Shown: positions 27,352 through 35,787 of the stretch, piece after piece
Layout: each line of letters starts with the position of its first letter
Position numbering within the stretch: the stretch's first letter is position 1
Origin: Pseudomonadota bacterium
GTDB lineage: Bacteria > Cyanobacteriota > Vampirovibrionia > Obscuribacterales > Obscuribacteraceae
Length of the DNA stretch: 64,000 bases
Direction of reading: 5' to 3'
Assembly (NCBI GenBank): GCA_021325555.1
Contig: JAJPGY010000013.1
Location: forward strand, 62,001-126,000
Notes under the pieces: model-generated
What the model was told of the DNA's origin: nothing
Database searches by the model: none
Seen by the model: the letters and a program-made list of their open reading frames with translations, nothing else
Translations under genes and position numbers: made by a program

Positions 27352-29075
27352 GACTAACCGCCTGCCGGCTGCCGGCACTCCTCTTCGCAAGCCTGCTTTT
27401 GTGCCCGCTTTCGGCAACAGCCGGCAGCATGGCGGACGCCGACAATCTTCTCCTGCACAACAAATACAAGGATGCCGAGGAGGCTTACCGCGAGCTGCTC
27501 GACGATGACACCACCGGCGATGCCTACGCCGGGCTGGCCGTGTCGCTGGCCAAGCAGGCGTGGCCTGCCAAGATACTGGAGGCCGAGAAGGTACTGCGCC
27601 AGGCCAAAGGAAAGTTCGCCGACAACCCCAACGTGATCGCCGCCGCCGGCTACGTCTCCTTCGTGCACTCCAAAACGGTGGCCTCGCCTGCCAAGCGCGA
27701 CCTCTACCTGGAGGCGGCCGAGAACTTCTGCCAGAAGGCGATCGCCGCCAACCCGGATATCCTCATCGCCCAGCAGACGCTCGGCCTGGTGAGGATGGCC
27801 CAGGACAACGTCGAGGGCGCTCTCGACCCGCTCAAGAAGGCGGTGGCGATCGCCGAGAACCCGGTCAACCTGACCCTGCTCGCCCAGGCGCTGCTCAAGC
27901 TCGATCCCAGGGACAAGGAGGCCGAGGAGGCGGTGGACAAGGCCTTGCAGATGAACGGCCACTATTACCCAGCCTTTCTGCAGAAGGCCGTCCTCCTCAC
28001 CAACCAGGGCAAGCACGAGGAGGCCTTCATGGAGCTGGGCAACATTCCCGAGCAGTACCGGACGCCCGACTGGTACCAGGTGCGCGGCGACATCTACCGC
28101 AAGCAGGGCGACGGCACCGGAGCCCTTGCCGACTGGCGCGAGTCGATCAGGCGCGAGCCGCACAACCCGGACCCCTACAAGCGGCTGGCCGACTACTATG
28201 CCATGCGCGGGGACGGCGAGCTGGCCATCTCCGAACTGCACAACGCCCTGGAGATCCTGCCCAACGACATGCCGCTGCGCAGCCGGCTTGCCGAGCTGGC
28301 CCTGCGCCAGGACAAGCTCGATGTCGCCGAGAGCGAATATCGCACCATCCTCGCCTCGCAGCCCGACGACCCGAGCGCGCTGCTCGGGCTGTCGCGCGTC
28401 TACTTCCGCAAGGCGCGCAAGGAAGGACAGTACCCGCCCGGCTGGCAGCAGCTCATGGAACAGCTGCAGACCGTGGTCACCGAGCAGCACGTGCAGGGCA
28501 AGGTGATAAAGGCCGGAACCAAGGAGCTGCAGGAGAGCATCGAGCTGTCCGAGGGCGAGAAGGCGCTGGCCGCCAACCACTTCCGCGAGGCGCGCCAGCA
28601 CTTCTCGCAGGTCATCAACCAGCACCGCGACGACCCGTACAACCTGCTCACCCTGGGCGAGCAGGCCTTCAACGACGGCGACCTGAAGTCAGCCGAGCAA
28701 GCCTACACGTACGCCAAGGAGATCCCCGAGGTCTCGGCGCGGGCCGAGCAGGGGATAAGCAAGATCATCACCCAGCGCAACGAGGCGGCCCGGCAGACCA
28801 AGCTCGGAGACGCCACCCGCCAGATGCCCGAGGTGGCCGTCGATCACTACAAGCAGGCGCTGATTGCCGACCCGCAGTACCCGAACGCTTACTATGGATT
28901 GTTCACGCTCTTCGGCAAGGCCAGGAAGCCCAGCCATGACCAGGCCGAAAAGGCGATAAACTACGCCATCTGCTTTCTGGAGGCGGCCGACGACGCCAAT
29001 CCCCAGCGCAAGGAGGTGGAGGTCGATCTGGATAAACTGAAGAAGAGGCTGGAGAAGGCCAGGGCGAAGAAGTAG
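27348..29075 (+). CDS. Secreted TPR protein 2
   Basis: 575 residues; its ATG overlaps the previous stop by 4 nt (ATGA). A signal peptide (LPALLFASLLLCPLSATAGS) precedes a nearly continuous array of TPR units (ADNLLLHNKYKDAEEAYRELLDD; PDWYQVRGDIYRKQGDGTGALADWRES; FNDGDLKSAEQAYTYAKEI). The C-terminus is charged and lysine-rich. It is a probable partner of the first TPR protein, given the coupled translation and similar architecture. TPR proteins also occur as pilotins or assembly factors of secretion systems, but here this is inference from location. Confidence 0.8.
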   Translation: MRLTACRLPALLFASLLLCPLSATAGSMADADNLLLHNKYKDAEEAYRELLDDDTTGDAYAGLAVSLAKQAWPAKILEAEKVLRQAKGKFADNPNVIAAAGYVSFVHSKTVASPAKRDLYLEAAENFCQKAIAANPDILIAQQTLGLVRMAQDNVEGALDPLKKAVAIAENPVNLTLLAQALLKLDPRDKEAEEAVDKALQMNGHYYPAFLQKAVLLTNQGKHEEAFMELGNIPEQYRTPDWYQVRGDIYRKQGDGTGALADWRESIRREPHNPDPYKRLADYYAMRGDGELAISELHNALEILPNDMPLRSRLAELALRQDKLDVAESEYRTILASQPDDPSALLGLSRVYFRKARKEGQYPPGWQQLMEQLQTVVTEQHVQGKVIKAGTKELQESIELSEGEKALAANHFREARQHFSQVINQHRDDPYNLLTLGEQAFNDGDLKSAEQAYTYAKEIPEVSARAEQGISKIITQRNEAARQTKLGDATRQMPEVAVDHYKQALIADPQYPNAYYGLFTLFGKARKPSHDQAEKAINYAICFLEAADDANPQRKEVEVDLDKLKKRLEKARAKK

Positions 29076-29116
29076 AATCAGATGGGCGGCAATCGGAACC
29101 GGTGAGGTCATACGCG

Positions 29117-29605
29117 ATGGACCTGAAAAAACTTAGGGGCGCCAGGAAGGACGACGGCAGCGGCGGCAGCAACCGCCCCGCGCGGACGGCAGGTGGCGCC
29201 GCCGGCGACAATATCGACATGAGCCCGGAGGCCGGCCGTGCGCCGGCAGTCCGCCCGGGGGCACCGGCCCGCGGGCAGGGGCCGCGGAACATACAGGAGA
29301 CCGAAGCCTGGCAGCACTCCCGGGCCGGGCTCAAGAACATATGGGCCAACTACAAGGCCACGCTGGCCGCCGCCTGGAAGCGCATGCCGCGGGCGGATCA
29401 GGAGGCGGTGGTCACCCGGCTGTGCATGATCGTCACAGTGGGCGTCACGGTGGTCGTGATCATGTTCTTCTACGGCTTCATGCCGCCGCTCATCCGCCTG
29501 GTGGGCGTGCCGGCGCTCGGGCTGGGCTCCTACTGGGCCGGCACCAGGCTGGTGGCCCCGATTATCCTCGCCCAGTACGAGCAGTACCTGAACAAAGAGT
29601 TTTGA
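29117..29605 (+). CDS. Small membrane protein of the plus arm
   Basis: 162 residues from ATG 29117, which has GAGG nine bases upstream (a GTG at 29102 in the same frame is less likely). The first ~65 residues are polar and Gly/Arg/Pro-rich, followed by an amphipathic segment (GLKNIWANYKATLAAAWKRM) and two hydrophobic segments (IVTVGVTVVVIMFFYGFM; LVGVPALGLGSYWAG). No family recognised. The two-helix topology resembles VirB2/VirB3-size subunits, but I see no specific motif. Confidence 0.65.
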   Translation: MDLKKLRGARKDDGSGGSNRPARTAGGAAGDNIDMSPEAGRAPAVRPGAPARGQGPRNIQETEAWQHSRAGLKNIWANYKATLAAAWKRMPRADQEAVVTRLCMIVTVGVTVVVIMFFYGFMPPLIRLVGVPALGLGSYWAGTRLVAPIILAQYEQYLNKEF

Positions 29606-29607
29606 CG

Positions 29608-29880
29608 GTGAGAGCGGCCCTCAACACCCAGGCCCTGAAGTTCGTCGCCGGAGCGCTGGTGGTAGGGGCCGCCTTCTGCATCATGATGCCGGACCTGTTG
29701 CGCTACCTGGCCGGCCTGTGGCGGCTGGGCGTCTTTGTCGTGGTGGTCGTGGTGGCGGCCAGGGCGGCGGCAATCGTGCTGACCAGGAAGAGGATAGCTT
29801 CGGCAGGCGGCGCCGGCGCGGCACCGCATGATGAAGGCCCCGCGGCCGAGGGCGCAAGCGGCCAGGATAAGATTTCTTGA
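29608..29880 (+). CDS. Very small two-helix membrane protein
   Basis: 90 residues from a GTG two bases after the previous stop. Hydrophobic stretches FVAGALVVGAAFCIMM and LAGLWRLGVFVVVVVVAARAAAIVL are followed by a polar tail. Its size and two-helix form resemble pilin-like VirB2 subunits of T4SS, but there is no signal peptide and the assignment is only a suggestion. The tight spacing to both neighbours supports it being a real gene. Confidence 0.55.
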   Translation: MRAALNTQALKFVAGALVVGAAFCIMMPDLLRYLAGLWRLGVFVVVVVVAARAAAIVLTRKRIASAGGAGAAPHDEGPAAEGASGQDKIS

Positions 29881-29888
29881 GGTTACCG

Positions 29889-30869
29889 GTGCGCGCAATA
29901 TCGACTCGAACCCGGATCACAGCCTTGCTGGCCGCCCTTGCGTGTTGCGGGCAGCCAGTTGCCGCCCAGCCGAATGCCAACCCGGAGACCTTCTACCGCG
30001 CGCCCTCGAGCATGTCCGGCAAGACGGTTATCTTGCCGCCCGGCACGGTGTTCGAGGGCAGAATCGACAAATCGGTCGGCTCCAGAACCAGCCATCAGGG
30101 TGAGCGCTTCACAATCACGCTCTCGGCGCCGGTGCTGGCCAACGGGGTCGACGTGATCATCCCGGCCGGCTCGCAGGTCATCGGCGAGGTGGTGGAGGCC
30201 ATACCATCGAACAAGCTTCCCCACCAGCGGCACACGCCGAAGCCGAACGGCAAGCTGCGGGTGCAGCTCACCGGGCTTAAGACCCCTGACGGCATGACCT
30301 ATCCGCTGGTGGCCTCGATTGCCGGCGAGTCGATCTGGGCAGGCAGGCGCATGCCCAACCCGGCCCTGGGCGGCAGCGTCGGCTACATGGGATCGGCGGC
30401 CAGCTTCGAGGCGGTCGCCCCCGGCATGGCCGACCGCGCGCGCCGGATGGCCGGGCGGGCGCCGACAGTCGTCACCAGGCAGATGATGATGAAGGATCCG
30501 ATCTACGGCAATGCCAATCAGGCCGGCATGCAAAGATACGGCGCCCCGGAGATTCGCTCGCTGGTAAAGCGGGATCACGACCTCTACATCGACAGCGGCT
30601 CGCCGCTGACGATAAAACTCGACGCCCCCTTCAAGATAGGCGTCAACCCGGTCGCCCCGGGCTCGGAAGTCGGCGGTCCTCAGCCGGCGCCCTCCGGCTT
30701 CCCGGAGGAAGGAAGCGCTGCCGGCCGCCGGTTCGCCCCGGCAGGCTCGCCGCCGGCTGGCACCACCAGCGGTGGCACAGAGCCCGCGCCGCCCGGAAGC
30801 TACAACCCGATGGAGCCGCCCGCTTCCGCCCCCACCGGACAGCCGCCCGGCCCGGACAGCGCTTTTTGA
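29889..30869 (+). CDS. VirB10/TrbI-like secreted protein
   Basis: 326 residues from GTG 29889 (GAGG six bases upstream). A signal peptide (ITALLAALACCGQPVAAQ) is followed by a domain that resembles the VirB10/TrbI beta-barrel: LPPGTVFEGRIDKSVGSRT, then FTITLSAPVLANGVDVIIPAGSQVIGEVVEA, which matches the 'G-T ... V-D-V/LIP-GS-IG' pattern where VirB10 reads its regulated channel cap. The C-terminal ~90 residues are Pro/Gly/Ser-rich. Unlike classical VirB10 it lacks an obvious inner-membrane anchor after an N-terminal cytoplasmic tail. As last gene of the plus arm it links that arm to the VirB4/VirB6 arm. Confidence 0.6.
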   Translation: MRAISTRTRITALLAALACCGQPVAAQPNANPETFYRAPSSMSGKTVILPPGTVFEGRIDKSVGSRTSHQGERFTITLSAPVLANGVDVIIPAGSQVIGEVVEAIPSNKLPHQRHTPKPNGKLRVQLTGLKTPDGMTYPLVASIAGESIWAGRRMPNPALGGSVGYMGSAASFEAVAPGMADRARRMAGRAPTVVTRQMMMKDPIYGNANQAGMQRYGAPEIRSLVKRDHDLYIDSGSPLTIKLDAPFKIGVNPVAPGSEVGGPQPAPSGFPEEGSAAGRRFAPAGSPPAGTTSGGTEPAPPGSYNPMEPPASAPTGQPPGPDSAF

Positions 30870-30923
30870 GCCGCCGGCAACGGGACCCGGCGGTCAACCG
30901 GCCACCAGCGCCTCGGTTGGTTA

Positions 30924-30929
30924 TATAAT
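30924..30929 (+). promoter_or_regulatory. TATAAT -10 element before ubiX
   Basis: A consensus -10 hexamer within TTATATAATC, 28 bp before the ubiX ATG. No good -35 is seen at 17 bp, so strength is uncertain. Confidence 0.45.
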
Positions 30930-30957
30930 CTGGGTTTGTCTTGAAAATCAGCCGGCC

Positions 30958-31620
30958 ATGAATCACCCGCCCGACAGACAGCTTCCTTTCGTCCTGGCCA
31001 TTACCGGGGCCAGCGGCTCTATCTATGGGCTGCGCCTGCTGCAGTATCTGCTGGAGGCCGGGCAACCGGTCGATCTGCTCGTATCCCAGGCCGCCTGCCA
31101 GGTCATGCGCGAGGAGATGGACCTCCAGCTCGCAGGCGATCTGAAAGCCGATCTGCTCGCCTATCTCGAGCTGCCGCCGGGCAGCCCGGTCACCCTTCAC
31201 AGATTGAACGATTACGGCGCGCCAGTCGCCAGCGGCTCCTACCGCACATGCGGCATGGCAGTGGTGCCCTGCAGCCTCGGCACGCTGGGGGCGCTGGCCC
31301 ACGGTTTGACCGAAAACCTGATCCACCGCGCAGCCGCTGTCTCCCTGAAGGAGCGGCGGCCGCTTCTGGTTCTGGTGCGCGAGATGCCCTTCGGGCATAT
31401 TCAGCTCAAGAACATGCTTACCCTGTCGGAGGCAGGGGCCGTGGTCGCCTGTGCCTCGCCGGGCTTCTATCACCGCCCGCAGACGATCTCGGATCAGATA
31501 GATTTCGTGGTCGGGCGCGTGCTCGATCAGTTCGGCTTCGACCACAGCCTGTTCAAGCGCTGGAAGGAGGAGGCGCGGCCGCTGCCTGTGCCCGGCGCCA
31601 GGGTAAGCCTGAACCCATGA
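30958..31620 (+). CDS. ubiX: Flavin prenyltransferase UbiX
   Basis: 220 residues. UbiX makes prenyl-FMN, the cofactor of UbiD-type decarboxylases, from FMN and dimethylallyl phosphate. Typical motifs: FVLAITGASGSIYGLRLLQ near the N-terminus (flavin/phosphate loop), GSYRTCGMAVVPCSLGTLGALAHGL in the middle and RPLLVLVREMPFGHIQLKNMLTLSEAGAVV at the C-terminal end. I chose ATG 30958 because the family motif begins twelve residues later and the longer frame lacks features. Its stop overlaps the rimM start (ATGA). No UbiD is in the window, so its client is encoded elsewhere. Confidence 0.93.
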   Translation: MNHPPDRQLPFVLAITGASGSIYGLRLLQYLLEAGQPVDLLVSQAACQVMREEMDLQLAGDLKADLLAYLELPPGSPVTLHRLNDYGAPVASGSYRTCGMAVVPCSLGTLGALAHGLTENLIHRAAAVSLKERRPLLVLVREMPFGHIQLKNMLTLSEAGAVVACASPGFYHRPQTISDQIDFVVGRVLDQFGFDHSLFKRWKEEARPLPVPGARVSLNP

Positions 31621-32156
31621 CCGCGGCGGCAGGGCAGGGTCCTTTCGCCGTGGGCGAGGTGGTCGGTTTCCACGGGCTGCGGGGCGAGGTGAAGATTGTC
31701 CCGGCGACCAACAGCCCGGACCTGCTCCTGGAGATGAAGAGCGTGGAGATCCGCCTGCCGGACAGCCGCACGCTCCACGCCGGCGTCAGATCCGTGCGCT
31801 TGAGCCGGCGCCTGCTATTCATCGCCTTTGAAGAATGGCGCGATCGCACGGCCGTCGAGTTTCTCGCCGGCGCGCAAATCTTTGTGTCCCGCGAACAGCT
31901 GGCGCCGCTTTCCGAGGACGAGTGGTGGGTGTCCGATCTGGTCGGGCTGGAGGCTTACACCACGGGCGGTGACATCATCGGAAAAGTGATTGCCGTCGTG
32001 GATGGTGGCAACCAGATGCTCGAGATCCAGCCGGCCGGCAACCGGCAAGGCAAGACAATCCTGGTTCCATTTGTGCAGCACCTGGTGCCGAAGGTGGATC
32101 TGCAGGCCGGGCGCATCGAGGTCCTGGACCTGCCCGGGCTGCTCGAACCCCAGTGA
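31617..32156 (+). CDS. rimM: 16S rRNA processing protein RimM
   Basis: 179 residues, from the ATG in the ATGA overlap with ubiX. RimM helps maturation of the 30S head around ribosomal protein S19. The N-terminal domain starts GPFAVGEVVGFHGLRGEVKIVP, the family signature, and the C-terminal PRC-barrel carries WWVSDLVGLEAYTTGGDIIGKVIAVVDGGNQMLEI and TILVPFVQHLVPKVDLQAGRIEV. The usual rplS/trmD neighbours are not here; the overlap with ubiX is a less common pairing. Confidence 0.95.
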   Translation: MTAAAGQGPFAVGEVVGFHGLRGEVKIVPATNSPDLLLEMKSVEIRLPDSRTLHAGVRSVRLSRRLLFIAFEEWRDRTAVEFLAGAQIFVSREQLAPLSEDEWWVSDLVGLEAYTTGGDIIGKVIAVVDGGNQMLEIQPAGNRQGKTILVPFVQHLVPKVDLQAGRIEVLDLPGLLEPQ

Positions 32157-32516
32157 AGACCCGCAAATCAGGCAGAAGCCGGTAGGAAACCGTCTTGCCC
32201 TGTTGCATCTCCAAGGGGCATATGTCGATTCCCCCGGGCTGACGTCAGAACGCTTGCCTCCAACCCGCGGCGACAATTTGCTTCACGCAACTCCGGGGAG
32301 CATCGTCCGCATTCGGCGGACGTCGCTGCGGCAAGAGCTTGGAACAATGATTCGAATGCTTCAAAGGCATCACGCAATCCTCTGCGACGGCCGACGTACC
32401 TTCTCTTTGCTGGTCGCGGCCGTGAAGTAATTGTCTTTGGTGGCAGATCCGGAGCCAGTGGCCGGCTGTCTTAACTTCGCAATTATACTTCGCGCCGCCG
32501 GTGAGCTGGCATGAGT
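32157..32516. other. Gene-free stretch between rimM and the HELTH peptidase
   Basis: 360 bp with lower GC than its surroundings. Short open frames on both strands show no recognisable product. I see no repeat, no obvious terminator and no RNA gene. Confidence 0.5.
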
Positions 32517-33473
32517 TCATCTGTTGAATGGGTTGGCTTCCCAGATCGTGCCTTGCAGGCGCCTGCGCGGTTTGTTTTCGGTGCGTCTGATGTAAGCGAC
32601 GAATTCGCCTTTTGCTTGCGGCCATGGTACGCCGAACTGTTGCTCAAACTGAGATGTGAATTGGGGCATGTAGTCTGGACTTTTTACTTTCAGGTCCTTC
32701 GGCAGAGCTGAGATTATCGCGCTAAGCTTCTCGAACACTTGAGGAGCACCGTGCTGCATAAGCCGTGTGCGCAAGAACTCGACGAACAACTGCCCGGTGA
32801 CTTCGTCTTTGTTTATACCCTGGGGCTTCTGATTGTCGCCGCCGAACCCGGCAATGACGTCATCAACGACATGGCGAGCCAACCGTGCATCCACACCTGT
32901 CGTAAAATTATAGGAGCGGCGCATTTGTTTAAGCGATTCCGCTGTCGTGCGCCCCGCCTCCAGGATGTACCGGTACTGCACGCACCCGGCAAAGCCCTCT
33001 TCGAGAAACCTCGGCAGGTGGCCACCCATGCGGTTGTGCAACAGATGGGTCAGCTCGTGCGCCAGCACCCCCCCGAACTGCACGGGGTCGGGATTCAGCG
33101 CCTTGCTGCCGATGAACACATCGTCCGGTCCCACGGTCACCGCAGCGGCACCCTGCATCTTTTTTCGCATGTCCTCCTTCGAAATAATATGTAAGGTTAC
33201 CGGCTTAGCTGCCGCCACCTGCTCCGCGCCTTTGCTGTGGGCGATGGCAAAGTGATATGCGGAAACAGCAAGACGGTGGAGTTTCTCAACCTGACGCCTT
33301 TCCACCGGAAACTCGGAGACTATGCGAAATGAGCCGCCCTCAAAAACAGGCCTTTGCGCGCCTGCCAGCCGATCTTGCGCCGTCGCCGGATAGCCTGTGG
33401 TCGCGGCAAACTGCAAAAGGATGAATATTACCAGCGGCGCTCTTGAAAATCCGCGCTCAAATCGGATATTCAT
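32517..33473 (-). CDS. Secreted HExxH zinc peptidase-like protein
   Basis: 318 residues. Signal peptide at about 1-33 (LVIFILLQFAATTGYPATAQ). The zinc-binding motif HELTH is at about 139-143 (GGVLAHELTHLLHNRMGG), and the downstream FLEEGFAG (Glu 158/159) would be the third ligand of a gluzincin-type site, the style of the peptidase MA-like families. It acts outside the cytoplasm; its substrate is unknown. The gene stands alone between gene-free stretches, and its DNA has visibly lower GC and more AT-ending codons than neighbours (for example 35 G/C in 32521-32580), which suggests later acquisition. ATG start just inside a signal peptide. Confidence 0.8.
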   Translation of the reverse strand: MNIRFERGFSRAPLVIFILLQFAATTGYPATAQDRLAGAQRPVFEGGSFRIVSEFPVERRQVEKLHRLAVSAYHFAIAHSKGAEQVAAAKPVTLHIISKEDMRKKMQGAAAVTVGPDDVFIGSKALNPDPVQFGGVLAHELTHLLHNRMGGHLPRFLEEGFAGCVQYRYILEAGRTTAESLKQMRRSYNFTTGVDARLARHVVDDVIAGFGGDNQKPQGINKDEVTGQLFVEFLRTRLMQHGAPQVFEKLSAIISALPKDLKVKSPDYMPQFTSQFEQQFGVPWPQAKGEFVAYIRRTENKPRRRLQGTIWEANPFNR

Positions 33474-33940
33474 CTCACACCCCCAAATTCAGCCGACAGT
33501 ATTGAGACCGGTGGATAGAGAAGACGTTTTATTTTGAGTGTAGTTGTTTTTGCTGCCCGGTCAACACCTGGCAAGCCGCTCCTCGCCCTTCTAGCATGGG
33601 CTGCGGCTTTCACCCGCAAAATTTGAATCAGCAGTGGCGGCCCTGGCGCGCTCAGCGGAAGGAAGGCAGGTTCTTTCCCGCCCGATCAACAGATCGGGTG
33701 AAATTTAAATCGTCAGCTTGCCCGATCAGCCGGAGCAGCCGGTGTCAGTCAGCCGTCCACTTCAGATAACGAAGCACTACTCGAGCCGCGTGAATATGCG
33801 AATTCAGCTCAATCAGGCATATGCGCAAAGGCGAACCGGGATTTGTGCCTTCGGTAAACCGGCGATTTAGATGCGAAAGTCAAGACGAGCGAAGCCCGGT
33901 ACTATCAATTTGGACTTACCCGTCAGGAAGCTCTATCGGC
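33474..33940. other. Gene-free stretch between the two HExxH peptidase genes
   Basis: 467 bp, AT-richer than the window average. It contains a perfect stem-loop at 33681-33698 but no reading frame with gene-like features. It should hold the promoter of the HELTH peptidase (near 33.5 kb) and the 3' end of the HELGH gene. Confidence 0.5.
33681..33698. terminator. Perfect 7-bp stem-loop downstream of the HELGH gene
   Basis: CCCGATC, a 4-nt loop AACA, then GATCGGG. It lies 243-260 bp downstream of the HELGH gene stop. No T-run follows on either strand, so an intrinsic terminator is only a weak possibility. Confidence 0.25.
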
Positions 33941-35512
33941 TCAGAGATGAAAGCGCCTGGTCAGCGAACCGATCGCTGACGTGACTGTTTGCTCGATCTT
34001 GCCGCCCAGGTACGAATCCAGCACCTGCGCGCCCACATAGCCGCCGCCTATGATCAAAGCCGCCCCGAGAAAGCCTGGCGTTCGCTCGGATACAGAAAGA
34101 AGCGATCGGCCGAGGAGACCGCCGGCGGCGCTTCCGGCCTCGTAGCCGGCCCAGTCCGCGCCCACGCGGCCGACACGGCCGAAGCCGGCTGCCGGGCTCT
34201 TGCGAAAGGCGCCGCCGACGTCGGCGACCGTGCCGATGATCGCCAGGGCACCCAGCGCACCGGCGCCCCTGAGCGCCCAGCGGCCGGTTGCGCTTTCGGC
34301 GAAAAACCTGCCAAGCGCGCTGTCGGGCGGCGTCACCCCCTGCCTGGTCTCGGCCATGCGCGCGGCCAGGGTTTCGTCACCGCTGATGGTGCCAAACTGA
34401 TGTCCCTGCCCGCGCGTGAGATCGAACTCCCGGATCTTCCCCGTCCGCGGATCGATCAACTCGGAGCCGTAGGTGCTGGCCAGGTAGTCGTTGACGAACT
34501 GCTTCGCCTCGCCGCGGCTCATAGTGCCGAAGGCACCATAGGAGCCGCCGGATTTGCCCCACGTGCTGTGGATGAAGGCGCCCAGATCGCCCCGCACCAG
34601 CGCGGCCTTCATCCTGTCGGTCGTGAAGCTGTGCTCTCCGATGGCGTCGGCCACGTAAAGCTGGCTGACAATAGCGTTGGTCTCGGTGGCCAGCATTCTT
34701 CTGGCCAGGATCTGCTGCTCTTCCGGGGTCAGCCTGGAGGCCACCTGCTTCCAATCCGCGCCGAAATCCCTGATGATCCCGTCCTCGTGGCCGAGCTCGT
34801 GCGCCATGAGCGTGGCCATCGTCTTTGCCGGCGTGGTGTTGCCGTAGGTCATGCCCATGCTGCCGGCGGCGCTGACCAGCCCCTCGTTGATGGCGATTCT
34901 CTTGACCGGGATATCCCGCTGCATGTCCCAGTCCCAGTGGTAACCGCCCAGGCTCAGCTTGCGGAGCGAGCGTCCGAGGAGTCCCTTGCCCGTCAGCTTC
35001 CAGAAGGGATCCTGCATGCTTAAATTGCCGATGCTCCAGCCCCTGGCTTCCAGCGCGGACATCCGCTCCAGCAGCTGCCGGCCGACCGGGCCGGCTCCGG
35101 CCAGTTGCCCCTTCCAGGCCGAATCCTCAATGAAAAGCTTGCCGGTGGTCCCCAGATAGGTCACCCGTCCCAGGAGCCCGGTGACGAGCGGGTTGTAATT
35201 GCCGGTGGGCAGGGGCAGATCCAACACCGGCGCCGTCGCGGCAAGCGCCGGCTGATTGTGGTGTTCCGGCTGCCGGGAAGCGTCTGCCTTTTGCTGCCTC
35301 GGACCGTCGGACCGCCGCGCTTCCACTTGAGCCCACCGCGAAAGAGCCTGCCAGGCACCCGGCTCCCCTGCTTGCGCTGGGCTGCTGGCTGCTATGTCGC
35401 CGGTCGCCAATCGAGCTTCGGATACCACCCGTTCACCCCAGATGCGATTCCCTGAAGGTTCGAGGATCGTATGGTTCTCCCCGGCTGGTTTCAATGGGGA
35501 ATCTACGTACAC
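33941..35512 (-). CDS. HExxH metallopeptidase-like protein with glycine-rich C-terminus
   Basis: 523 residues with no signal peptide. The first ~95 residues are polar and low complexity. HELGH (about 238-242, ATLMAHELGHEDG) and ATETNAIVSQLYV (Glu ~278, possible third zinc ligand) point to a gluzincin-like protease. Residues ~415-510 are small-residue rich and partly hydrophobic (GAGALGALAIIGTVADVGGAF; GFLGAALIIGGGYVGAQVL), suggesting membrane insertion of the tail. The start is a GTG without a convincing ribosome site, so the true N-terminus could be shorter. It is divergent from OtsA. Substrate unknown. Confidence 0.7.
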   Translation of the reverse strand: MYVDSPLKPAGENHTILEPSGNRIWGERVVSEARLATGDIAASSPAQAGEPGAWQALSRWAQVEARRSDGPRQQKADASRQPEHHNQPALAATAPVLDLPLPTGNYNPLVTGLLGRVTYLGTTGKLFIEDSAWKGQLAGAGPVGRQLLERMSALEARGWSIGNLSMQDPFWKLTGKGLLGRSLRKLSLGGYHWDWDMQRDIPVKRIAINEGLVSAAGSMGMTYGNTTPAKTMATLMAHELGHEDGIIRDFGADWKQVASRLTPEEQQILARRMLATETNAIVSQLYVADAIGEHSFTTDRMKAALVRGDLGAFIHSTWGKSGGSYGAFGTMSRGEAKQFVNDYLASTYGSELIDPRTGKIREFDLTRGQGHQFGTISGDETLAARMAETRQGVTPPDSALGRFFAESATGRWALRGAGALGALAIIGTVADVGGAFRKSPAAGFGRVGRVGADWAGYEAGSAAGGLLGRSLLSVSERTPGFLGAALIIGGGYVGAQVLDSYLGGKIEQTVTSAIGSLTRRFHL

Positions 35513-35787
35513 GGATCCGGGCAGGTCCGGGCGGGCGGATCCGCAACACGGGCTGCCACCGCAGGCGGTATCAGCCGGACCGTTTAACCGGCCGCCCGCC
35601 CCGCCCTTTAAGTTGTGGTTAATCCTGGTTATGACAGCTTGATTACCATGGGCATTTAGATTACCTTTATAAAGAGCGATCTATATACAGCACCTGTGCC
35701 AATCACGGGCGTTGTTGCCGATTGCGTCGTCTTATCACTCCGAGGTCGTCGAGGCCGGCTCCCGAGAGCTCGCCTGAGAGGTACCAG

